Shown here piece by piece: positions 31,701-40,298 of a stretch of DNA of 64,000 nucleotides. This DNA comes from Rhynchopus euleeides (lineage: Eukaryota > Euglenozoa > Diplonemea > Diplonemida > Diplonemidae). Positions within the stretch are counted from its first letter, which is position 1. Every line of letters begins with the position of its first letter. The notes below the pieces were generated by a model, which saw nothing but the letters and a program-made list of their open reading frames with translations, had not been told where the DNA came from and did not search any database. The stretch spans positions 1,831,501-1,895,500 of the forward strand of contig OY723239.1 in NCBI GenBank assembly GCA_963210315.1, written 5' to 3'. A program made the position numbers and the translations under genes.

Positions 31701-32140
31701 GGCACGCGGACGCATTGCGCATCCTCATCACGGAAGGACATGCTGATGTGAATGCGGCCGACAACGACGGGAGGACTCCGTGTCGGGCGGCAGCTTATGG
31801 TGGCCACGCCGACGCATTGCGCATCCTCATCACGGAAGGACATGCTGATGTGAATGCGGCCGACAACGACGGGAGGACTCCGTGTCGGGTGGCAGCTTTT
31901 GGTGGCTACGCCGACGCATTGCGCATCCTCATCACGGAAGGACATGCTGATGTGAACAAGGCACACAACGACGGGAGGACTCCGTGTCGGGTGGCAGCTC
32001 ATGGCTCTCTTGGCAAAGTGCAAACCACCACAGCTTGTCGTGCTTCTGGGCACAGGATCCAACACAGGCCTGGTGGCGGAGTGGAGGGAACTGTCCTTGA
32101 CGAGTTACGAGCAACGAAGCGGAGCGGAGTCACGAAGTAA
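28706..32140 (+). CDS. ADP-ribosyltransferase-like/ankyrin protein B, truncated chimera
   Basis: Open frame of 1,144 aa. Residues up to about 1,100 match gene A: the same finger, R-S-ExE transferase-like region and about 16 ankyrin repeats, with one extra AAAYGG repeat relative to A. At 32004/32005 the array stops mid-repeat (RVAAHG) and runs into a copy of the family's own upstream DNA. That adds a foreign tail of about 45 residues (SLGKVQTTTACRASG...) before the stop. The terminal capping repeat seen in A and C is lost. The transferase-like part is intact, so a shorter protein could still be active. It could equally be a non-functional by-product of a tandem duplication, or an assembly join. 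Confidence 0.7.
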   Translation: MSTTAGSGVQAAKALASPATTTKTTTTTTATATTTTADAVKTAWEAVEQLHAQVESRVGDGGEAVEVDRKLEAALGEWHDALCHSVIAAMNKCLERRKGRGVAVGECASLALGARKELEKAAKEFKRAAGLVTASKGVSRFGDGIREIDVDQGWSDFFQGASYVMPLLATVQAAMEAECEGYVICGACGIALKAECKERHVGKCEKLDEAGRGGGGRFETMTADWAVQQVEGKAEPYLRLYSLESPLCYGVNAAMREVAFSKKRERYEPMKGFAYSLYRAMLSQPKYEGTVFRAMDFRVKESLYSVGAVVTMPHPTSASEDPDVVKDFLGKGEGGDEVQGTILVLRVRTGRSIAQFSRFPKEKEVLIATNTQFRVVGRPDVGVLRLLEMALDSSLRNVVVVELQEVDFDHWGKLTDIMTDVERVRNAPLLHTIKTKVEREKEHQYHPVTRSVVFVGYPPSTEMPVVDGKTLLERAVEVEHNEQVVSLCCANLAHAGRTEDLNKALETALRMNESGSHYNTAAVLLSKGADVGSLPQELHTAGVAIVACACKRAVLDKAIGALGDTFWRAYEQEGPRKGWTVLHAAAARNRSDLLEDVLLSGKLSPDTVDALGRTACSVAAASGCVDALHILIKVGQADVNKADNDGATPCARAAQKGHVDAVRTLIAEGRADVNQPANDGKTPCFFAAENGYLVSLRILITEGHADVTMAHNILGGETPCHRAAHEGHPDTVRLLITEGHADVNKAARNGCTPCFFAAQNGHVEVLRILITEGHADVSKALTDGRTPCFMAAQEGHADALRILITEGHADVNAADNDGMTPCQAAAQGGHADALRILITEGHADVNAADNDGRTPCRAAAYGGHADALRILITEGHADVNAADNDGRTPCRAAAQGGHADALRILITEGHADVNAADNDGRTPCRAAAYGGHADALRILITEGHADVNAADNDGRTPCRAAAQGGHADALRILITEGHADVNAADNDGRTPCRAAAQGGHADALRILITEGHADVNAADNDGRTPCRAAAYGGHADALRILITEGHADVNAADNDGRTPCRVAAFGGYADALRILITEGHADVNKAHNDGRTPCRVAAHGSLGKVQTTTACRASGHRIQHRPGGGVEGTVLDELRATKRSGVTK

Positions 32141-32816
32141 CGAAGGATATCGGACGACTGACGCTTTTGGATTACCGTAAACGGAAAAAGGGTGGATCGT
32201 AAAAAATGTTCGGGAAAAACCCATTTGTTCCGTCTTTTTTACGGTCCACCGATAGTACGGTTCACCTTTATTACGGTCCACACCATATTTCCTTTTACGG
32301 TAGTACATTCATGCCACTTCACAAAGCCTCAACACAGCCTTGAGACGGCAAGTGTGCGCTCAACAAGAAGTAGTCTGGAACTGTTCTCCCACAGTTGCTG
32401 GACAGGGTGTCCACATTAAAGCGAAAGGAGTACGATTATGCACCACATGCGCTGCCAGGTGCTGTGGCCCCACTTACCTGGAGGCCTCAGGCCTGGAAGA
32501 CACCACTGCTGTTGTGGAACATGTTGTGTTGCAGCTGCATGTGGTCAGTCTGAGGGGATGCAGGCGTGTTGTTGTCTGTCCAGTCGCATGAGGATGCAAC
32601 GGGGCGGTTGGTTCCATTTCCATTCCTTCTCAGCAGCTGCGACTCAATCGCAGTAAAAACAGACTCAAACCAACAGAGAGGAGGAGGTGGTCCCAGCCCC
32701 CGTCCCAACAGATCAGGCTGAGTTGAAGAGTAGAGGATGCACTGGTCTTTGCACACCCACACACATGCACCACACAGACAGAGTTGACACCTGCAGGGTC
32801 AGCGGTGTGAAGGAAG
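32005..32816 (+). repeat. Third copy of the gene-upstream region
   Basis: 812 bp equal to 9997-10808 and 27894-28705, offset 4,111 bp from the unit-2 copy. It begins abruptly at CTCTCTTGGCAAAGTGC after ankyrin-coding sequence, and it provides the 5' region for gene C. Confidence 0.92.
32173..32302 (+). repeat. 130-bp foldback element upstream of gene C
   Basis: Third copy of 10165-10294, again about 515 bp before the start codon. Confidence 0.75.
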
Positions 32817-35800
32817 ATGTCAACGACAGCGGGGTCGGGTGTGCAGGCTGCGAAGGCTTTGGCGTCTCCAGCCACAACCACGAAGACAACCACAACAACA
32901 ACCGCAACCGCAACCACAACCACAGCAGATGCTGTGAAGACGGCGTGGGAGGCGGTGGAGCAGCTGCACGCACAGGTGGAGAGCAGGGTGGGTGATGGCG
33001 GGGAGGCAGTGGAGGTGGACAGGAAGCTGGAGGCGGCGCTTGGGGAGTGGCACGACGCACTGTGCCACAGCGTGATTGCTGCGATGAACAAGTGCCTGGA
33101 GCGGAGGAAGGGGCGGGGCGTCGCCGTCGGGGAATGTGCATCACTGGCGTTGGGGGCGCGGAAAGAACTGGAGAAGGCGGCGAAGGAGTTCAAGCGGGCA
33201 GCAGGGTTGGTCACAGCGAGCAAGGGGGTGAGCCGGTTCGGCGACGGGATCCGTGAGATCGACGTGGACCAGGGGTGGAGCGACTTCTTTCAGGGGGCGT
33301 CGTACGTAATGCCGCTGCTTGCGACGGTGCAGGCTGCGATGGAGGCGGAGTGCGAGGGGTACGTCATTTGCGGTGCGTGTGGGATTGCGCTGAAGGCGGA
33401 GTGCAAGGAGCGGCACGTGGGGAAGTGCGAGAAGCTGGACGAGGCGGGGCGGGGTGGCGGTGGGCGGTTCGAGACGATGACTGCGGACTGGGCGGTGCAG
33501 CAGGTGGAAGGGAAGGCAGAGCCGTACCTGCGTCTGTACTCGCTGGAGAGCCCGCTGTGCTACGGGGTGAACGCGGCGATGCGCGAGGTCGCGTTCTCGA
33601 AGAAGCGGGAGCGCTACGAGCCGATGAAGGGGTTTGCGTATTCCCTGTACCGCGCAATGCTGTCGCAGCCGAAGTACGAGGGGACGGTGTTCCGCGCAAT
33701 GGACTTCCGTGTGAAGGAGTCGCTGTACTCGGTGGGGGCGGTTGTGACGATGCCGCACCCCACAAGCGCAAGCGAGGATCCGGACGTCGTGAAGGACTTC
33801 CTGGGGAAGGGGGAAGGCGGGGACGAGGTGCAGGGCACCATCCTCGTGCTGCGTGTGCGGACGGGGCGCAGCATCGCCCAGTTCAGCCGCTTCCCCGAGG
33901 AGAAGGAGGTGCTGATCGCGACAAACACACAGTTCCGTGTGGTGGGGCGGCCTGACGTCGGTGTGCTGCGTCTGCTGGAGATGGCGCTGGACTCAAGCCT
34001 GCGCAACGTCGTGGTGGTGGAGCTGCAGGAAGTCGACTTCGATCACTGGGGCAAGCTCACTGACATCATGACAGATGTGGAAAGGGTGCGCAACGCCCCG
34101 CTGCTTCATACCATCAAGACGAAGGTCGAAAGGGGGAAGAAGCATCAACCCCATCCGGTGACTCGTTTGCTCGTGGAGGTGAGCTACCCACCCAGCACGG
34201 AGATGCCTGTTGTGGACGGGAAGACGCTGCTCGAGAGGGCGGTGGAGGTGGAACACAACGAGCAGGTGGTGTCGCTGTGCTGTGCCAACCTGGCACACGC
34301 AGGTCGCACGGAGGACCTCAACAAGGCGCTCGAGACAGCGTTGCGCATGAACGAGAGCGGGAGCCACTGCAACACCGCGGCAGTGCTGCTGAGCAAGGGT
34401 GCGGATGTTGGGTCCCTACCGCAGGAGCTGCACACAGCAGGTGTCGCGATCGTTGCGTGTGCTTGCAAGCGAGCGGTGTTGGACAAGGCAATGGGCGCCC
34501 TTGGGGACACGTTCTGGAGGGCGTACGAGCAAGAGGGACCGCGGAAAGGGTGGACTGTGCTGCATGCGGCAGCCGCAAGGAACCGTTCTGACCTGCTGGA
34601 GGATGTCCTCCTGTCGGGCAAGCTGCCGCCTGACACGGTGGATGCGTTGGGGCGCACTGCTTGCAGCGTCGCTGCTGCTTCCGGCTGTGTCGACGCTTTG
34701 CACATCCTCATCAAGGTCGGAAAAGCAGATGTGAACAAGGCCGACAATGACGGTGTGACGCCGTGTGCCAGGGCCGCTCAGAACGGACACGCCGACACTG
34801 TTCGTACACTCATCGCTGAAGGACGTGCTGATGTGAATCTGGCGTGCAACGGCGGTCAGACCCCGTGTCTCTGGGCAGCTGAGCATGGGCACATCGAGAC
34901 CTTGCGCATCCTCATCACTGAAGGGCGTGCTGATGTGAATAAGGCCCGCAACGATGGTGAGACGCCGTGCCATGTGGCAGCTCATGAGGGACATCCCGAG
35001 GCAGTACGCATCCTCATCACTGAAGGACATGCTGATGTGAACGTGGAGGCTGTTGATGGTTACACCGCATGTCAAATGGCAGCTCAGAATGGACACGTTG
35101 AAGCGTTGCGCATCCTCATCACGGAAGGACATGCTGATGTGAATGTGGCGGACAACGAGGGGTGGACTCCGTGTTGGACGGCGGCGAAGGGGGGACACGC
35201 CGACGCATTGCGCATCCTCATCACTGAAGGACATGCTGATGTGAACAAGACACACAACGACGGGAGGACTCCGTGTCGGGTGGCAGCTCATGGTGGACAC
35301 GCCGACGCATTGCGCATCCTCATCACGGAAGGACATGCTGATGTGAACAAGGCACACAACGACGGGAGGACTCCGTGTTTCATCGCAGCTTCTGGTGGAC
35401 ACTCCGACGCATTGCGCATCCTCATCACGGAAGGACGTGCTGATGTGAACACGGCCGACAGCGATCGGAGAACTCCGTGTTACATCGCAGCTCAGGAAGG
35501 ACATGTCGACGCATTGCGCATCCTCATCACAGAAGGACATGCTGATGTGAATACGGCCGCAAACGACGGGAGGACTCCGTGTCGGGCGGCAGCTTATGGT
35601 GGGCACGCCGACGCATTACGCATCCTCATCACGGAAGGACATGCTGATGTGAACAAGGCACACAACGACGGGAGGACGCCGTGTTTCATCGCAGCTTCTG
35701 GTGGACACTCCGACGCATTGCGCATCCTCATCACGGAAGGACATGCTGATGTGAATATGGCCCACAGCGACGGGAGGACTCCGTGTTTCATCGCAGCTCA

Positions 35801-36053
35801 GAAGGGACACGCCGACGCATTGCGCATCCTCATCACGGAAGGACATGCTGATGTGAATGCACCCGATAACGACGGTGATACGCCGTGTTGTATCGCTGCA
35901 CAGAGGGGACGCGCCGACGTTCTGCGCATCCTCATCACGGAAGGACATGCTGATGTGAAGAAGGCGAACAACAAAGGCAGGACGCCACTTTCTATTGCAC
36001 AACAACGCGGCCACACAGCTGCAGTTGCCATCTTGTCTGCAGCGATGGAGTGA
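32817..36053 (+). CDS. Zinc-finger/ADP-ribosyltransferase-like/ankyrin-repeat protein C
   Basis: 1,078 aa, same architecture as gene A but with about 15 ankyrin repeats. The N-terminal 430 residues are nearly identical to A (for example K361E beside the ExE motif), including the C2HC finger and the R-S-ExE residues. Divergence is concentrated just after the transferase-like region, where A has EREKEHQYHPVTRSVVFVGY and C has ERGKKHQPHPVTRLLVEVSY, and in the ankyrin repeats, which are more varied than the homogenised centre of A. It ends with the same capping repeat (TPLSIA...AVAILSAAME). It is a diverged paralogue whose promoter and 5' half appear to have been exchanged with A/B by recombination (inference). 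Confidence 0.8.
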   Translation: MSTTAGSGVQAAKALASPATTTKTTTTTTATATTTTADAVKTAWEAVEQLHAQVESRVGDGGEAVEVDRKLEAALGEWHDALCHSVIAAMNKCLERRKGRGVAVGECASLALGARKELEKAAKEFKRAAGLVTASKGVSRFGDGIREIDVDQGWSDFFQGASYVMPLLATVQAAMEAECEGYVICGACGIALKAECKERHVGKCEKLDEAGRGGGGRFETMTADWAVQQVEGKAEPYLRLYSLESPLCYGVNAAMREVAFSKKRERYEPMKGFAYSLYRAMLSQPKYEGTVFRAMDFRVKESLYSVGAVVTMPHPTSASEDPDVVKDFLGKGEGGDEVQGTILVLRVRTGRSIAQFSRFPEEKEVLIATNTQFRVVGRPDVGVLRLLEMALDSSLRNVVVVELQEVDFDHWGKLTDIMTDVERVRNAPLLHTIKTKVERGKKHQPHPVTRLLVEVSYPPSTEMPVVDGKTLLERAVEVEHNEQVVSLCCANLAHAGRTEDLNKALETALRMNESGSHCNTAAVLLSKGADVGSLPQELHTAGVAIVACACKRAVLDKAMGALGDTFWRAYEQEGPRKGWTVLHAAAARNRSDLLEDVLLSGKLPPDTVDALGRTACSVAAASGCVDALHILIKVGKADVNKADNDGVTPCARAAQNGHADTVRTLIAEGRADVNLACNGGQTPCLWAAEHGHIETLRILITEGRADVNKARNDGETPCHVAAHEGHPEAVRILITEGHADVNVEAVDGYTACQMAAQNGHVEALRILITEGHADVNVADNEGWTPCWTAAKGGHADALRILITEGHADVNKTHNDGRTPCRVAAHGGHADALRILITEGHADVNKAHNDGRTPCFIAASGGHSDALRILITEGRADVNTADSDRRTPCYIAAQEGHVDALRILITEGHADVNTAANDGRTPCRAAAYGGHADALRILITEGHADVNKAHNDGRTPCFIAASGGHSDALRILITEGHADVNMAHSDGRTPCFIAAQKGHADALRILITEGHADVNAPDNDGDTPCCIAAQRGRADVLRILITEGHADVKKANNKGRTPLSIAQQRGHTAAVAILSAAME

Positions 36054-36891
36054 GTGCCGTCGCACTCTTTGTGCGGAGTCCTCGCATGGCAGCCGGAGGG
36101 GGCATCCCCTGTGGCGGGTGTGTCGTATCTCGCGGACCCTACCACACCCACCCCTTCGCTGAGGCCGGTGACGCTCTTCAGATCCCCTCTCTTCAGATCC
36201 CTTGTACATCGCGGTGCCCTGGGGGAACGCTGCGTCCCCCCGAGGCGGATTGTTGTGTGGGATGGCCGTTGCGACGCATGCCAGGGAGGTCTGGCTGACC
36301 CCACTCCAGGAGAGCACCACAGGGATGACCACCTCCATCCCCCTCTCACTCGAACCCGCCAGTCTCATCCTCCGTGGTGCAGTCGGGGCACTCAGGGCAG
36401 GAGTACGCCGCATCAGCATAGGGCAGCCCGAGGGTCGCAGCGTAGTGCTTGACAAGGGGTGTCTGCTGCAACAACCGCCTCGCCTGTCGCATACACCGCC
36501 ACCACCCATCCCCTGGCGTCACCTTCAGGGGCACCACAACGCCACCACAAGAGCCACCGCAACCCCATGCGGTAGGTTTGGTGGACAACCTTGACGGTGC
36601 CGTTGCAGCTATCCTTTCCTGTGCTTCGGCTGCGTCTCAATGTGCCGAAACAGGAACAGAAAGTGCTGCCACATCGGCGAGAGTGCAGAAGCTACCAAGA
36701 GAGCCTCGCAAGTGTAGTGACACGTGTGACATGTGAGCACATGCCATTTCCATGGCATGTCATGTGCTTCTTCCGTTCCCCGACAACTGATGTTGTCATT
36801 GTTTTCACGCAGGCAATGAAGTAGACCCATGCAGTCTATCCCTTCCACGGTTCCACCCACGATTGTACCACCATCAACCCACGACTGCCCG
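36054..36891. other. Intergenic region after gene C, mosaic with the region after gene A
   Basis: Blocks 36054-36248, about 36248-36400 and 36713-36890 match the region after gene A, in the same order, with different inserts between them. A minus-strand candidate exon is listed separately. The palindrome CATGCCATTTCCATGGCATG recurs here at about 36740. Confidence 0.6.
36346..36588 (-). CDS. Candidate minus-strand terminal exon with CxxCxxC motif
   Basis: 80 codons ending SCPECPDCTTEDETGGFE then TGA. The Cys motif and following acidic stretch are also encoded after gene A (TCPGCSGCTTENETG), where the upstream part is missing. The middle (GWWRCMRQARRLLQQTP) looks protein-like. No start, donor or partner exon was identified and no family is recognised. 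It may be a decayed gene end duplicated with the ankyrin genes. Confidence 0.28.
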   Translation of the reverse strand: MSTKPTAWGCGGSCGGVVVPLKVTPGDGWWRCMRQARRLLQQTPLVKHYAATLGLPYADAAYSCPECPDCTTEDETGGFE

Positions 36892-36937
36892 AACTGACGA
36901 AGAGTGACGAAGGATAACGGCCAGCGAAGGCCCCCAG
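36892..36937 (+). repeat. Short dispersed repeat, GACGAAGGATAACGG family (copy a)
   Basis: AACTGACGAAGAGTGACGAAGG, ATAACGG and CCAGCGAAGGCCCCC occur here. A close copy lies at 52464-52509 and a diverged one at 52981-53030. The region downstream of gene A diverges from that of gene C at this point, so it may mark an insertion edge. Confidence 0.55.
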
Positions 36938-37084
36938 AGGTTTAAATACGCTGTTTCAGGCGCCCCACTAATAGTCTCCCTCGTGCGCCCACGGCTGCTT
37001 TCCAGCTCCCAAGGGACCCGTAATACACCACAGTGTCAGGGCTGGGCCTGTCCTGTGGCAGCAGCCCAGGCCCACCCCTTAGCA

Positions 37085-37235
37085 GAAGCACCCCACCCCC
37101 TCCCCTTCCCTCTCAGTTTCTTTGGGGACGTCATCACAGCGGCTGTTTGGCCTGACGCTATCCCCCGCCCTGAGGGGCAGAGCAAAAAGGCACACAAGGC
37201 AAATGCACCAGGGAGCAGGAGGCGTCACAAGGCGT
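37085..37235 (+). repeat. Dispersed repeat related to 305-420 and 17700
   Basis: Shares GGGGACGTC, GGCTGTTTGGCCTGACGC and CCCCGCC with 370-420, and CAGGAGGCGTCACAAGGCG with 17703. No gene is seen in 36938-37390. Confidence 0.55.
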
Positions 37236-37390
37236 AAACCCTCTCGCTGCGGACTGGGCAAGTGAGCCGGTGCAGCCCAGGACCCGACTACCGCGTCGAC
37301 AATCACCACCCCCTCTAAAGTCATGAGACAACTGCATTGTGCCTTGATCGGCCTTGTGCAGCATCTCTGGTGTCCTGAGTACAAAAAGGA

Positions 37391-37450
37391 CCAACATTGC
37401 GAGAAGGTGCTGGGTGACTTGCTTTTCCATTCATTCTCAACGATCAAACC
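37391..37450 (+). repeat. Short dispersed repeat, ATTGCGAGRAGGTGCTGGG family (copy a)
   Basis: Matches 46659-46715 and 50511-50570 in the same orientation, each running AACATTGC...GGTGCTGGG(T/C/A)GACTT...TTCCATTCA(T/C)TCTC. Always on the plus strand here. The following 37451-37874 holds poly-T-rich DNA without a gene. Confidence 0.55.
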
Positions 37451-38667
37451 CCCCGCCTCTAAAGTCATGTGCGCGCCAAACCTGGGTGAACACACCTCAC
37501 ATTTTCTGTATTTTTCCTGCTGGATGTTGTCGTCAAACCAACAAGGCAAGGCAGGCCGCGCTTTTCCGGCGCTGCCATCCATATTATCCCACTCCACGAC
37601 AACGCTCCAGGTGTGGCTCTATTTTGGGGGTATTTTGGCCCATTTTCGAAATCCTATTTTGGTTTTTTTGCACTTTTTTCTCGCCCTTTTTCGTACGATT
37701 TTTGTACCCCACACACAGGTTTTGGCTCTGATTTTGCCGTTGTTTCGGTCCAACGGGACCGGCCGATACCTAAGATTCAAAAAAAAACGCGAAAAAATCT
37801 AAAAAAACGTCTACACAGATACTGAACGAATGTTGGAGAGAGGAGGGAGAATCACCAAAGAGGATGAAGAAAGACTATGGTTCATCCATGTCAGCACTGC
37901 GCTGCCTTGTGCGCACAGGCGATGCCTCGTCCGAATCACTGTTCCCGTCATCAACGATACGCACCCGTTTCCTGCCCGCGTTCCTGCGAGTCTGCTCCAC
38001 ACTGCTTGCAGCAGACATGGAAAGAACGGTCCACGAGTCGTAATCGTCCCAATTGAATTCGGGTGCATCGAGATTGACGGTGGCGTAGTTGGTGAGGAGC
38101 TGGTGCAAAGAGAGGCTTGCCGCTGTCAGCGAGACTTGGCGGGGCTTGAAACGCCGACGCTTGTCGGTGAGGTACTGCACTGCCACCTCATTGAGCACAT
38201 CCACCCGCGGGTCCTTTTCATTGGGGAGATGCGCTCCAATGATGAGCTCCATGCACAGTCGAGGTGTGGCGATGCGACGTCTGTGTTTGCCTCTCCTTGC
38301 TTTGATTTTGGAGTGAGCACTCTCGACAATCACTGTGGTAGGAGAAATTGCAATTGCAAGCTCGAGAAAGAACTCAAGGGGCGTTGTTTCGTTGGTTGAC
38401 AAGAGATGTTGCAGAACAAAGTCTTTCACATGCACATCAGGAGATCTGGTGACGTAAACCTCTGACCATCTCTCCATTGCAGTCACGATGTCTCCCACTG
38501 GCATGCCAATGTCAGATCCCATCTGTGACATTGTCTGAAGGACTGTGGAAAGGTCTGTGGAAAAGAACCCAGCGTACCTCCTCCCAGGGTATTCATCCCA
38601 TCTCTTCTTCAGATCCTTGCTGATCATGTGGCACAGGCTGCCACGTAAACGTGAGAGTTCCTCTGTT

Positions 38668-40298
38668 CAGTGATCTGAGTAGGTACCGTACCAGGTACTA
38701 CCCCCCGGTACCCCCCGGGACTTCGAAAATCCAGACTTGGGTCCCAGCCCAAAATTTTTCAGAAATTTGGAATTTCCGGATCAATTCCGGCCAGTAGTGT
38801 GGTCATTTTGCTCTGGGAGATGAGTTTGGTTGGTCGCAAATTTTTTTTGACCTCACGTTCGAAGTACCCCCCCTCCATTTTTCATTTTCGGCTGGTCCAC
38901 ATTTCCTAAGGAAAATCGAAAAAAAATTGATTGGCTAAAAACCAGGGCTGTTCCTAACTGGGGGGCTTGTTCCCCACTTTCAGGATTCTGAACTTTTTTT
39001 CTAAGAATTTTTGTAAGGGGAAAAAAAGTTTTTTTCTAAGAATTTTGTTAGGGGATTTTTTTCTAAGGTTGTTTCGCAGAGGAAAAAACTTTTTCTAAGT
39101 TTTCCCCAGTCGACAGGGCGCGCACAAGGATGGAAGGGAAGTCTGTCCCACGTACCGTTCGCCTTGCTGGCCAACTGGAGAGCCAGACGTTCACTACCGT
39201 GGCCTCCGGCGGCTGGGGGGCTCCGCCCCCCAGACCCCCCTGTGGCGTACGTCTCGTACTCAAGTCCTTCGAATCCCATCAGGTCGGGGTCCAACCACTC
39301 CAGTCGCCTCTGAGGACGCAGCCAACTCGCACAGAATCTGTACGCCCACACGAACAGATGTTCGCTACCGTGGCCTCCGGCGGCTGGGGGGCACCGCCCC
39401 CCAGACCCCCCATGTAGCGTGTGCCCGTCCATCTATCTCACTTCCCTGGGTACAGTGCAGCGTAGGAGGTCAGCGCCGCATCCATGAAGCGCTTCTTCGA
39501 AGCCTGACTGACATCGGACAGGAGGTCGGGCTTCCCCACCTGGGAGGTACACTTGCCGCGTTCGCGACATGCGTGACACGCGACACGCTACCTGAAACGT
39601 GAGTGTGCCTTGCTAACACGGGCATTTCAACGGTCTGCCGACGACCGTTCCCCAAACCAGTAAACCAGCAGTTTTGGAAAATCGGAGAGATCACCCTACT
39701 GTGCTGAATATGGTGCGCACCACTGCAAAAATCCCCGGGAGCTTTTGGGCTTTCAGACCTGAAGGGGCCAGCAGGTGGGTGGCGTCGGGGAGTGGCAGCT
39801 TTGTAACTGTCCTCCAGCTGCTGGCATGTCCAGCCCTGCGAGAGTGCCAAGGTGTATTGAGTCCCTGCGGAGCACAACCCCCGATGAGAACGAGTGCCAG
39901 ATGATCCTCATTCATTTCTAGCTGTATCGCGCATGAGGGGCACTCTCTGCCGCAAGCATCTCTGGGCATCACTCGAGAGCTGTCAATGATGACGCGGAGA
40001 GAAATCAGAGAAAAAGTCCCGCCTGACGGGCACGCGCCTGGAAACTGTGGGGGGGCGAGCAAAAAATCCCTTGTAAAAATTCTTAGAAAAAACCTGGTTC
40101 CCCGACCCAAAAAACCTGGAAAAAGGGCTCGTTCCCCGCCCAGGCCTGCTAAAAACTCATCTCCCAGAGCAAAGTGACCCCACCACGGTCCGGAAAAATT
40201 CCGGAAATGCAAATTTCGTGAAACTGAAAACGACCATTTTGGGGGTACCAGGGGGTACTACCCCCCGGTACCTGGTACGGTACCTACTCAGATCACTG
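38668..40298. mobile_element. 1,631-bp non-autonomous TIR transposon, probably hAT-type
   Basis: The left end reads CAGTGATCTGAGTAGGTACC and the right end is its inverse; the inverted repeats extend about 30 bp through nested GGTACC palindromes. The flanks are a perfect 7-bp duplication CTCTGTT (38661-38667 and 40299-40305). The CAGTG end is hAT-like; hAT duplications are normally 8 bp, and here the eighth base differs. No transposase is encoded. The interior carries the 39180-39704 dispersed repeat and A/T-rich homopolymers. Stops in its inverted repeat end the host frame. Confidence 0.85.
39180..39704 (+). repeat. Dispersed 0.5-kb repeat carried inside the TIR transposon
   Basis: Similar to 6498-7018 and 24385-24905 from AGCCAGACGTTCACTACCG to GGAGAG(G/A)TCACCCTACT. 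Diverged by scattered substitutions and small indels, so it is much older than the unit duplication. Confidence 0.8.

Larger units (their letters stand above)
17940..32004 (+). repeat. Unit 2 of the tandem duplication, truncated in the ankyrin array
   Basis: Parallel to bases 1 to about 14000. It ends inside ankyrin gene B at 32004, where the sequence switches to a further copy of the block starting at 9997/27894. The only differences from unit 1 are lengths of homopolymers, minisatellite, microsatellite and ankyrin arrays, plus rare substitutions (for example A-to-C in GCGGAA(T/C)TGC near 8391/26288). Confidence 0.93.

Noticed and set aside
38668..40298. The 1.6-kb insert as a spliced intron or introner of the transposase gene
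   Set aside because: Perfect inverted ends and a 7-bp target duplication mark a transposon; no GT-AG pair near its ends removes the in-frame TGA and restores the frame.
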